Source of the DNA: Diploptera punctata
Taxonomy: Eukaryota > Arthropoda > Insecta > Blattodea > Blaberidae
Direction of reading: 5' to 3'
Assembly: GCA_030220185.1 (NCBI GenBank)
Contig: JASPKZ010009689.1
Coordinates: forward strand, 19,475 to 83,474
Length of the DNA: 64,000 nucleotides
Shown: piece after piece, positions 1 to 8,570 of the stretch
How positions within the stretch are numbered: position 1 is the stretch's first letter
Layout: every line of letters begins with the position of its first letter
Notes under the pieces: model-generated
What the model saw: the letters and a program-made list of their open reading frames with translations, nothing else
The model's database searches: none
Told to the model about the DNA's origin: nothing
Made by a program: the position numbers and the translations under genes

Positions 1-275
1 ATCCTTTTTTCTGCTGTGCATAAATAATAATGCACATTCGTTTAATAAAGTGTTCTCGCTAGGCTTTAGGAGGCCCTTGGGAGGGGGGTAGGATGTTAAA
101 CTTCTCACCTTTGAAATTTATTAACATTTTCAATGAACCTGTGATAAAACAGCTATGAACAGACAAGGCCATCTGAAGTGGTTGCAGATGAAAATATCAC
201 TTAGCTATTGTGATGTAATTCCTCAGTATTATTTTTAGTTTTATTATGTATATTATATTTGAAAAGAAAAATATA
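1..275. other. Unassigned DNA with a dispersed-repeat fragment
   Basis: No gene is visible. Bases 60-125 (GAGGCCCTTGGG followed by TTCTCACCTTT) resemble 32430-32480, so a fragment of the same dispersed repeat is present. Confidence 0.4.
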
Positions 276-278
276 CAC

Positions 279-530
279 CTAGACTGGGGTTTGAACCCAG
301 GACCTTTGACTCTCTTGTCAATGCTCTTTCCAAGTGAGCTACCTAGGTCTCCAATCTAAACGCGTATTTTCTCTTATACATAGTTAATTCCCTAACCCCA
401 AATGCTACAAGCTGTTGCTATGATTTTTGCAAATGGCGGCTTCTTTATTAAGAAGAGTTTTTAATTGGGAATTTAAACACTTATAAAGCCAGTAGCGCTT
501 CTTTCAATGTTTTTATTATTCATTTTTAAA
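279..530 (-). repeat. tRNA-headed repeat, minus copy
   Basis: A tRNA-like segment lies at 279-350 on the minus strand, with a B-box-like GGTTTGAACCC (read on plus) and a D-arm GAGCTACCTAGG. It is followed by the family tail containing GGCGGCTTCTTTATTAAGAAG and a TTTTTATTATT end. The same unit occurs near 3.6, 3.9, 8.4, 30.0, 35.9, 41.2, 45.9 and 63.8 kb. It is a SINE-like repeat rather than a functional tRNA gene. Confidence 0.7.
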
Positions 531-612
531 TACCTTAATGATGGACAAATTATATTTGAAAAGAAAAATATAATTTGTTCATCATTAAGATGTTTAAAAA
601 CGAATAATAGAA
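513..612. repeat. Short hairpin from repeat ends
   Basis: ATTATTC followed by a run ending in CATTAATGATGGACAAATTATA is mirrored by TATAATTTGTTCATCATTAA and GAATAATAG. Two ends of the tRNA-headed repeat therefore sit head to head, with a spacer of about 20 bp. Confidence 0.65.
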
Positions 613-832
613 ACATTTCTTGTGAATACTTTACTATTTCTCATATGAAGTGGTGGTAGCCACTCTGACCTTACAAGACTGAATAGTTCTCTTCCAGAAC
701 CTACACACAAAAAACATTTTTTATGCTAGAACTAGAAAAACAGGTTGAGAAAACTAGCTATAACGGGTAGAGGATCTGATATGCTGACCTCTATATAGGC
801 TAGATCAGAGGTCCCCAAACTTTTTTGTTTCT

Positions 833-1172
833 TAGGACAACAAGCCGACAGGGGAATGGAGAAGACTACATAACAATTAACTACATGGTCTTTATAGGAA
901 GCCAGATATAATAAGAACAGTTAAGTCTCATAGACTGCGATGGGCAGGACATGTTGCACGTATGGGAAATGAAAGATGTGCATGGAAGCTTCTTGAAGGA
1001 AAGCCAGAGGGAAAAACGCCCAGTTGGTAGACCAAGAATGAGGTGGGAGAATAACATTAACTATGATTTGAGAGAAGTAGATTATACAGGGAACGATTGG
1101 AAAGCCTTGGCTCAGGATAGGAATGTATGGAGAGCTTATGTCCGTGTGGCCATGAACCTATGGGTTCGATAG
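833..1172 (+). mobile_element. Non-LTR retrotransposon 3' end (RT tail)
   Basis: The translation contains RRLRWAGHV in one frame and GRPRMRW, DLREVDYTGNDWKALAQDR and RAYVRVAMNL in another. These are characteristic of the C-terminal end of an insect LINE ORF2. It is a 5'-truncated copy with at least one frameshift. Antisense relatives lie at 4.98-5.8, 38.2-38.7, 40.4-40.5 and 61.7-62.15 kb. The clade (RTE- or Jockey-like) is not resolved here. Confidence 0.85.
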
Positions 1173-1562
1173 TGCCAGTGAGTAAGTAAGGACAACATGC
1201 CAATTTTTTCTAGTTTGGGTCTTTCCAATATTGAATTTTTACAAATTCATCAACATCAAATGAATTTTTGACAGCTGACACAATGCTACTCACATTTGTT
1301 CTTGCTTATATGAACCCCTTGACAGGTCAGAGTCAACCCCTAGGGCTGGGAATGATTGGGCTAGATGTTCATCTATCTCTGTAAATAGCAAATGGATATG
1401 AGACCAGCAGTCAGCTGGTAAGCTAAGGGCCTACTAGGCCTGTCATGCTATGGATAGCCAGGAATAATCAAATCTGATGATGCCAGTCACTATATCAGAG
1501 TAATAATCATTGTTATTAATTATTTTCAAAATTTTACTAGTTGAATCTTCAAATACAAGTTA

Positions 1563-1822
1563 ACAATTCTGTGGTACCATGCATGAAACCAATAACCCTC
1601 ATTTAAGTAGTTCTGAGAAAATGAAGATTCAAGCATGGATGTTTGCTATCTGAAGTGAACCTCCAATGTGTTGCCATCTCTGGATCTTCTGTTTAACTAA
1701 TTGTACAGCAATCAAAATTTGAGGGATAATAAATGACAGCTCCAATATTAAATTAATAATATTAACTCTTTTTTTTTTTAATTTGAGGGTTATGGGTTTT
1801 ATGCATGGTGCCACAGAATTGT
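1563..1822. repeat. Inverted-repeat (foldback) element, about 260 bp
   Basis: The left arm 1563-1605 (CAATTCTGTGGTACCATGCA...) and the right arm about 1780-1822 (...TGCATGGTGCCACAGAATTG) are near-perfect inverted repeats of about 40 bp around a spacer of about 175 bp. No coding capacity is seen. It could be a MITE or a hairpin made by two repeat ends. Confidence 0.7.
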
Positions 1823-1855
1823 AATTAGTACAATAAGAATATTATAGATAGAGTT

Positions 1856-2119
1856 TTGATGTTATATAGCATTATCATCAAAATATGTACATATGGATGT
1901 AACATCATTACAACAGAAGATAATTTACAAAGGGAAACTTTCCAATTGAATAATAGAGCCAAAAATTATAACATGAAAATATTCTTTAGCAAAACAAAAA
2001 CTATAGCAATATGCAGGGAAAGTTTAATGGGAGTTAAAACAGAATTCTATGGAAACATTATTGAACAAGTATCCAAATTTAATTACCTTGGACGCTTGAC
2101 TTCTAAAACAAAAAAATAA
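1856..2119 (+). mobile_element. LINE reverse transcriptase fragment
   Basis: An open stretch reads EDNLQRETFQLNNRAKNYNMKI, then FSKTKTIA and IIEQVSKFNYLGRL. This is the RT segment after the catalytic YxDD box: a helix, the MKIsxxKTK motif and the YLG motif of LINE ORF2. The fragment is broken at both ends and ends in a PLE arm. Confidence 0.8.
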
Positions 2120-2880
2120 ATAGATAATTAAAATATTTTGTCTGTTCATTCTTACCTCTTAGTGTTGTTTTTGTCGAACATATGTTTAAGAGCTTCTTAA
2201 CCCCATCATCAGCGATTACAGACTGAATTTTCTCATGTTGTCGGCCCTGATTCTTGATTCCTGCTCTCTTTGCCTCTGGTCCAATGAATTTACTAATGAG
2301 GGTTCCTTTCTGCGGGAATTTCAAAGTTCATAATTATTTCCTTGTTCTTCTGTATATAGATTTTTCCCCATATGGTGAGTTCATTTTTGTTTTCTAACTG
2401 TTTTAATAATTTTGTGTTTTTCTGACCAAACATGAGCAGCCACTGCAGATTTTTCTACTTCCCCTTTTTTTAAATTCCTTATGTGTTCTTTAGTTCTAGT
2501 GGTTTAACCATTAGGAATGTAAAAATGTAAAAAAAGAGGGGAAGTAGAAAAATCTGCAGTGGCTGCTCATGTTTGGTCAGAAAAACACAAAATTATTAAA
2601 ACAGTTAGAAAACAAAAATGAACTCACCATATGGGAAAAAATATATATACAGAAGAACAAGGAAAGAATTATGAACTTTGAAATTCCCGCAGAAAGGAAC
2701 CTCATTAATAAATTCATTGGACCAGAGGCAAAGAAAGCAGGAATCAAGAATCAGGGCCGACAACAGGAGAAAATTCAGTCTGTAATCGCTGACGATGGGA
2801 CTAAGAAGCTCTGAAACATATGTTCGACAAAAACAACTCTAAGAGGTAAGAATGAACAGACAAAATGTTTTAATTATTAA
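2118..2880. mobile_element. Penelope-like inverted pair, family A
   Basis: The minus arm 2118-2462 and the plus arm 2538-2880 are near-identical inverted copies around a short AT-rich spacer. Each encodes the end of a PLE protein: WSEKHKI-type residues, [19 protein letters not shown], then NFEIPAERNLINKFIGPE. This is the C-terminal part of a GIY-YIG endonuclease and its tail. Outer ends carry the donor-like AGAGGTAAGAATGA and the terminal AATGTTACTTCCTA at 2890-2910. No RT is left, so it is not autonomous. Confidence 0.85.
2789..2825 (+). ncRNA. Hammerhead-like ribozyme core, family A
   Basis: CTGACGA (2789-2795) fits the CUGANGA core. GAAAC (2813-2817) is followed by ATATGTT, which can form a three-pair stem III (ACA/TGT, loop TA) and a UU cleavage context. 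Stem II is weak (GGG/CTC type). The mirrored minus copy near 2170-2210 has TAAAC instead of GAAAC and is probably dead. Confidence 0.5.
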
Positions 2881-3044
2881 ACAAACCTCTTAATGTTACT
2901 TCCTATTGTATTTTAAAACAAATTATATAGAGTTCAAATTACAGAAATATAATAACATAAAAGGAATATTAAATGACAGTTTGAGAAATGAATGTCCATA
3001 TAAACCAAGTTAAAACATTATAAAAGGAAGTGACATTATGAGGT

Positions 3045-3545
3045 TCTATTTAATAATTAATCTGAGTCTTGACATCTTACCTCATAAATTGTTGTAATCT
3101 AGAGAATATGTTTCAATATTCATTGCATGTCATCATCAGCTCTCTGACTGTTGGAACTTTTGGTTATTGGTCCTTTGAACATTAGAAAATTGAGAAATTT
3201 GAACATTAGAATGAAGGAACACCTGAGAAATGTGAAAACTGGAGAAGTAGAAAAATCTGCTCAATGTTTGTCAGAAAAAAACAAAATTGAAGTGAAAGCA
3301 CAAAAGAACTGACTATTTAGGAGATCTACATCCAAAAGTACAGAGATAGGATTATAAATTTTGAAATTCCCAGGGAAAAGAATTTGATTTGGAAGTTCTT
3401 CGGACAACCAAAAGATGGAGGGAGAGTCGATATCCAGGACCAACAACCGAAAGTTCAACAGTCTGAAAGAGCTGATGATATGTAATGTATATTGAAACAC
3501 ATTCTCTAGAATACAATAATTTATGGGGTAAACCATTAATTATCA
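3045..3545. mobile_element. Penelope-like inverted pair, family B
   Basis: The minus arm 3045-3160 contains the terminal region. The plus arm about 3205-3545 contains a decayed GIY-YIG tail ([18 protein letters not shown] in pieces, then ILKFPG). Both arms end in CTCTAGAxTACAA and ATTTATGRGGTAA. A hammerhead-like core, CTGATGA (3472-3478) with GAAAC (3494-3498), lies on plus, and the same core lies on minus near 3100-3142. Stem II is only AT pairs and stem III has a mismatch, so activity is doubtful. Confidence 0.75.
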
Positions 3546-3741
3546 AATTACAATTACATAAAGTAATAACAAACATCATTAGAGGCCTTACTGGCTTTTA
3601 AAGTAATGTTAAATTTCCAATAAATGTCTTCTTAACTAAGAAGCCGCCATTTGCAAAGATAGAAACAATGGTTTCAAAAGCATTTGGCGATAGGGAATTA
3701 CAACGTATATAAGAGAAAAATTTGCGTCTAGATCGTAACTC

Positions 3742-3814
3742 GCCTTGGTAGCTCAGTTGGTAGAGCACTTGGCCCGGAAAGCCAAGGGTCCCGGGTTCGA
3801 GTCCCGGTCTAGGC
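3742..3814 (+). repeat. tRNA-like head (SINE-type), copy 1
   Basis: It folds as a cloverleaf. D stem GCTC/GAGC, anticodon stem CTTGGC/GCCAAG with loop CCGGAAA (triplet GGA), and T arm with GGGTTCGAGTCCC are visible. A GGA (Ser) tRNA should have a long variable arm, and this lacks one. The acceptor stem has a mismatch. A pol III-type T run follows. I read it as tRNA-derived, not a decoding tRNA. Confidence 0.65.
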
Positions 3815-4048
3815 GAAAAAAATTTTTCTCTTCAAATTTAATTTATCTTTCATTGAGAAATGTTAAATTAATAATAAAAACATCATTAGAGGCCTTACTG
3901 GCTTTTAAAGTAATGTTAAATTTCCAATAAATGTCTTCTTAACTAAGAAGCCGCCATTTGCAAAGATAGAAACAATGGTTTCAAAAGCATTTGGCGATAG
4001 GGAATTACAACGTATATAAGAGAAAAATTTGCGTCTAGATCGTAACTC

Positions 4049-4121
4049 GCCTTGGTAGCTCAGTTGGTAGAGCACTTGGCCCGGAAAGCCAAGGGTCCCG
4101 GGTTCGAGTCCCGGTCTAGGC
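4049..4121 (+). repeat. tRNA-like head, copy 2
   Basis: It matches the copy 307 bp upstream, with the same GGA loop triplet and the same missing variable arm. Confidence 0.65.
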
Positions 4122-4143
4122 GAAAAATTTTTCTCTTCAAATT

Positions 4144-4725
4144 TAATAACAAACACCTCTCTAAAATATAGCAGTGAAACCTGAGTTTTGAATTCTAGAC
4201 GTAAAACCAAATTACAAGCTGCACAGATGAGATTATTACATCCTCTTTTAGTTCTAAATATATTGGACAAAAATAGAAATACTGACATTTGGGAAAGGCT
4301 AGATGATCAAAATATAGAAGTTATTTAAATATAAAAATAATTGGTTAAATCATCTCCACAGAATAGATTCAAATTGTTTACCAGAAAAAGGTATTCCAGT
4401 ATCAATCTAAAAGATACGAACACAGAATAAGACCTAAACAACACTGAGAAATTGGGAACATTTTGAAATATAGAAACATTCTCAATGTCTAAAATGTTCA
4501 TAATGATGAGGTGTAACAAAAAAAAAAATCTCAAAATATGTAGTAAATTGAAACAATAGAAGGGCCACAATAATATTAATTTGACACAAGCTACACATTT
4601 AAATTAATGTAATTCTAAAATGACTAATACAACACTTAGAAGATATTAACATTTTTGGAAGTTAAGTTAGTTTCTGTCAGATAAAAAACTTGTGGCTGGA
4701 GATAAATTCACAATTATTATGATGA
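4144..4725. other. AT-rich stretch with no feature seen
   Basis: Open frames here are short and of biased composition. No domain, tRNA or repeat family is recognised. Confidence 0.4.
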
Positions 4726-4729
4726 AATC

Positions 4730-4985
4730 AAATTTTTCTTACCTTGCCTCATATAAATGTTCTAAGTAGATTGCGATTTTGAGACCATAACGGTCTCATC
4801 TTCAGTACAATCTTGGCGACTGATGTTATGTTCTTCCGATCGACATAACATCAGTTGCCAAGATTGTACTGAAGATGAGACCGTTATGGTCTCAAAATTG
4901 CGATCTACTTAGAAGATTTATATGAGGAGAGGTAAGAAACATTTGATTTTATCATAAATTAAACCTCATAGTGATTAATTCCTTA
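4730..4985. mobile_element. Penelope-like terminal inverted pair, family C
   Basis: The arms 4733-4829 and about 4845-4950 mirror each other. Each reads (inward) a donor-like GAGAGGTAAGAA, CTAAGTAGAT, GCGAT.TTTGAGACC and a ribozyme-like core. No protein remains. Relatives with protein sit at 23.99-26.12 kb and a single arm lies at 48.6-48.8 kb. Confidence 0.8.
4869..4906 (+). ncRNA. Hammerhead-like core, family C (mutant)
   Basis: CTGAAGA (4869-4875) is followed by a strong stem II (GAGACC/GGTCTC, loop GTTAT) and an ATTGCGATC stem III. The GAAA of the active relative at 26053 is AAAA here. The mirrored minus core (TCTTCAG at 4799-4805) carries the same change, so both are probably inactive. 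Confidence 0.55.
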
Positions 4986-5815
4986 CTTACTCACTGGCAC
5001 TATCAAACCCGTAGGTTCATGGCCACACGGACATAAGCTCTCCATACATCCCTATCCTCAGCTAATGCTTTCCAATCATTCCCTGTATAATATACTTCCC
5101 TCAAATCATAGTTAATGTTATTCTCCCCACCTCATTCTTGGTCTACCAACTGGGAGTTTTCCCTCTGCCTTTCCTACAAGAAGCTTCCATGCAAGTCCTT
5201 CATTCCCCATACGTGCAACATGTCCAGCCCATCGCAGTCTACGAGACTTAACGGTTCTTATTATATCTGGCTTCCTATAAAGACCATGTAGTTCATTGTT
5301 ATGTAGTCTTCTCCATTCACCCGTTTGTTCATCTCTCCTTGGTCCAAAAATTCTCCTAAGTACCTTATTCTCAAATACTTGCAATCTCCTTTCCTCCCTT
5401 AAAGTAAGAGTCCATGTTTTGCACCCATATAATATAACTGGTAGAATAATAGTTTTATATATTTTCAGTTTAACGTTTTTTGAAAGGAGTTGGGACATCA
5501 AGAGTCTCTGCAATGCATAATAGCATACATTTCCAGAATTGAGCCTATGTTTAATTTCTTGTGCATCTCATTCCTATTTGTGATTATTGTTCCTAGGTAT
5601 TTGAATTCAGCCACTTCCTCAAAATTTCCCTAATTTGTCATTAGCTGTCCATTTCCATTATATAATGTATTTCTATGTGTGAACATATATTTAGTTTTAT
5701 TGATATTTACTTCCAGTCCTTATTCCTTAGCGTTACTCAATAGTGTGTGTGTGTTGTCCTTTAGTATCTCCTCGCTATCCACTATAAAAGTTAAATCACA
5801 GTTATTAACTGTTTT
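4982..5815 (-). mobile_element. LINE ORF2 3' part (RT end and C-terminal tail)
   Basis: On minus, about 5815 to 5520 encodes EVNINKTKYMFTH and EFKYLGTIIT (RT motifs after YxDD) in broken frames. Then 5513-5118 is one open frame with [39 protein letters not shown] and [15 protein letters not shown], and GRPRMRW. The terminal residues (TGNDW...AYVRVAMN style) follow to 4983. It is 5' truncated and has no endonuclease. It is the longest tail of this LINE family here. Confidence 0.9.
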
Positions 5816-5829
5816 ATAGAATAGTAACT

Positions 5830-6320
5830 AACATTTTAAATCACAGAGAAAAAATATGAGTATGGTGGTAAATAATGCAATAAAAGATAAAACTAGACAT
5901 CCAGAAAATTTCCTAAACTCCTCACTTCTTTGTAAATAAAACAACCTTTAGCCAAGTGTCTCAACCAACTGAAATACAAGGGGATAACATATACAAGGAA
6001 ATACTGTTACAGGTCACCTGGGCCTAAGTATTATGTAGGTTGAATGACAAATTTCACTTTAAAATTTACTGTATAATTAAAAATATTTACTTAATCAGTA
6101 TTTGGCATCATGGTAGTTAGTCTTATATGAAAATAAGTAATTATTTTTAAAATATGTACTGTAGTATTATAATAAAATTCTTTCAACTTTGTAAGTTTTT
6201 GCACACATATCAAAGAAAAATAATGCAATTATATAAAATCTGGACTCTAGAGATGGATATCTGCAGATGACTAGCTGGAGCTTATGCATATTATTTTTAT
6301 ATAATTTTCATAAAATTATT
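5830..6320. other. Unassigned AT-rich DNA
   Basis: No coding frame, repeat match or RNA fold is recognised. Confidence 0.35.
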
Positions 6321-6321
6321 C

Positions 6322-6604
6322 ATCCATAGTAATTCTGCCCGAGGGCAGGTCCTTCACTTCATTTTCATACTATGCTTTGCAGCTTTACTAGGGAATTGTA
6401 GGCGTGGTAGCTTCCCATTGCTTTCCACACCGGTGAAGGATGATGATGATCACATGATTTCAGAGACCGTTTGGGCCTTAAAGTTTTCCTGACATTTGTC
6501 TTACAGGTGAAGAAAAAACCCGATAAAAACCTCACCCAGAAAAACTGTCCCAACCAGGGACCGAACCCGGGCCCGCTGCGTGACAAGGCAGCACGCTACC
6601 TCGA
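6322..6604 (-). repeat. tRNA-derived SINE (family 1), minus copy
   Basis: The head, read on minus from 6604, has a B-box-like GGGTTCGGTCCCTGG and the text GTAGCGTGCTGCC. The body contains CTGGGTGAGG, TCACCTGTAAGACAAATGTC, TTTAAGGCCCAAACGG and a GATGATGATGATC run. It ends in CTGCCCTCGGGCAGAATTAC. Homologous copies lie at 14384-14698 (-) and 36403-36720 (+). Confidence 0.8.
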
Positions 6605-6619
6605 GACCACATATAAGAT

Positions 6620-7080
6620 AAAGATTTCCCATTAATAGAACATGTAGACTTATGGGGAATAGAGATATAAAACTATCAGTCTGTAACATGAGGAGATAGG
6701 ACCGTTAGCCCAGCACTCAAATTCTCCTCTAGAAAAGTCCTGCTTATTTTATATTAGGTTTATTGGTTCCAAATAAAATCTTGTTATGAAAGACTGAAGA
6801 AAATTCTCTATTTCCCAACATATAGGGCTGATGTTTTTCATTATTAATTTAAATCTTCTCAAATATATAGGGCTGAACCTGGCAGTCCAATCTACAGACC
6901 GATATATGTGTTATCTATCCCACATCCTGTTATGAGGGTTGAATAATGAAGCTAACAAATAATAAAATCACTATAATATTGGAGGAAAACAGAGAAGTTC
7001 TTGCATACAAGTTAAATACTTATAAAAGCAAGAAAAAAAAATAGCCTCAAGTTAAAGGTTGAAAGCACAAATGTTTTCTA
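6620..7080. other. Unassigned DNA
   Basis: A near-repeat of TATAGGGCTGA (6822 and 6869) is visible. Nothing else is identifiable. Confidence 0.3.
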
Positions 7081-7084
7081 ATGG

Positions 7085-7725
7085 CAAGATTTGATGCTTA
7101 AGTCATTTTCTCTCTGGCTTCCCAATACAAGCGAACAAGGTCCTTAAGAGTGTTGTGCAGTTGGATTTAAAGCTGGATAGACTAGAAGGTGGTGGTTGTC
7201 CATGATCAGGTCCGGGTCTTTGCATATGACACATCTGTCTGATAGGAAAATGTGTATTCTATGGAGATGGTGAGCCAGGCAGTCGTGTCCTGACATCAGT
7301 CTCAATTTTGCTACTGCTTCCTTGCGGCCTTTATATTTTATTTCTGTGTATAGCTCATCAATTTTTTCCCATGATTTCCCTCTGGCTGTTGCGATGTTTT
7401 CTTTCAGGTTTTCCATTTGGAATGCTTTCTTAATTTCTTCGATCTTTCTGTGGAGGTTCAGTTTGGAGTGGGTTGTTATCTATATTTTGGTACCCTTTTT
7501 GGCAAGTCCATCAGCTATTTCATTGCCAACTATTCCGATGTGTGAGAGTATCCACTGGAAGGCTATTAATTTGTTCTGGTTGTTGAGGTATTTCAGAAGT
7601 TTACGGCATTCCAAATGCTTTCATTTTCTGGTGTTTGGTTGGAGGTTATTGCTAGTCTATGGCTTTTACTTCACCATCGAAGTATTGTTTGTAGTTTCAA
7701 ATGTTACTAAAACAGGATAATATTA
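7085..7725 (-). mobile_element. LINE RNase H and C-terminal domain
   Basis: On minus, 7720-7480 contains LIAFQWILSHIGIVGNEIAD and GLAKKGTK, the C-terminal half of a LINE RNase H domain with the catalytic Asp of NExAD. Then 7416-7144 reads SWEKIDELYTEIKY, KLRLMSGHDCLAHHLHRI and CVICK, the Cys/His tail of Jockey/R1-type elements. One in-frame stop (TATATTTT region near 7480) separates the parts. It differs from the LINE tail at 5 kb. Confidence 0.85.
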
Positions 7726-7927
7726 TGTTTCCTTGCAGATATTAATCATTCATTAAAAAAGAATTAGTCTAACAATACACCATGAATATCTCTTTAAATT
7801 GACCAGAATTATTATGAGTAATTCGTAAACTTTTTACTAAAATTTAGGAATTTAAAACTGGGTTGAAATTATTTATCATCTCTATGCCAGCACATGAATA
7901 TTTAAATATCTAAATAAATTCGTGGGA

Positions 7928-8310
7928 AGTGACAATATGAGGTAAATTAACAACAGAATATACATATTATCGGAAACTTCATTACCTCACCATATAAAAT
8001 ATGCTTATCTCACCTGATAAGTTTTGAAAACCTTTGTTTTTACCATAAGCTAAACTCGGACTGTTTAAATTGAGCCATTAACACCAGCTTTTCTCGTGCC
8101 ACATGGTGAGAGATGAATGAACTTGAAGTTCCTGATGAGCGAGATGTGATCTTGAAATTCATTCGATCCACACTACGTGCCATGAGAAAAGCTGGTGTTA
8201 ACAGCTCAATTCAAATAGTCAGAGTTTAGCCAATGAACAGAGATGAAGGTTTTCAAAACATGTCAGGTGAGATAACCATATTTTATGATGTAAGGTGTGA
8301 AGTTTACAAA
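7928..8310. mobile_element. Penelope-like inverted pair, family D
   Basis: The minus arm about 7980-8105 and plus arm about 8105-8300 mirror each other (AACACCAGCTTTTCTCGTGCC versus its complement at about 8180-8202). The plus arm encodes a PLE tail, VPDERDVILKFIRST. The distal part has TTTTCAAAACATGTC then AGGTGAGATAA. A degenerate hammerhead region (AAAAC for GAAAC) and a donor-like site are present. Confidence 0.7.
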
Positions 8311-8324
8311 TCATGTTTTTTAAA

Positions 8325-8570
8325 TACAATATGAAGTAACATTAATAGGCTTTTATTATTAATTTCATACATCTCAATGATGGATAAATCATATTTGAAG
8401 AGAAAAATTATACGCTCAGACCGGGACCCTTGGTTCTCTAGACCAAGTGCTCTACCATCTGAGCTACCTGAGCAAAAAAAAAAAAAAAAAAAAACTAATA
8501 GGTTTATTTAATAATTAAGATATAAGAGGTAAGAATACACAGACCAAAATATCTTCTTAATTATTTACAA
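8325..8570. mobile_element. Family A PLE end interrupted by tRNA-headed repeat
   Basis: GAAGTAACATTAATAGG (about 8332) and TAATAGGTTTATTTAATAATTA (8495) flank a minus-strand tRNA-headed repeat (8345-8474) with an A run of about 20 (8475-8494). The right part then has AGAGGTAAGAATACACAGAC. The duplicated AATAGG may be a target-site duplication of the SINE-like insert. Confidence 0.6.

Larger units (their letters stand above)
3574..4143 (+). repeat. Tandem duplication of tRNA-headed repeat (307 bp)
   Basis: Two nearly identical units start at 3574 and 3881 (CATCATTAGAGGCCTTACTG), an offset of 307 bp. Each holds a tail with AAGCCGCCATTTGCAAAG, then AGAGAAAAATTTGCG, the tRNA-like head, CGAAAAATTTTTCTCTTC. 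The near identity implies a recent duplication, or an assembly duplication. Confidence 0.85.

Noticed and set aside
1629..1814. 61-codon open frame on minus
   Set aside because: It lies within the foldback spacer and arm, has random composition, and matches no domain.
3742..3814. Functional tRNA-Ser (GGA) gene
   Set aside because: The cloverleaf is recognisable but lacks the long variable arm of Ser tRNAs, has an acceptor mismatch, and occurs in many repeat copies with the same flanks.
3905..4288. 127-codon open frame on minus over the tRNA-headed repeat
   Set aside because: The text SPRPGLEPGTLGFPGQ is a translation of the antisense tRNA-like head, a common false protein in insect annotations.
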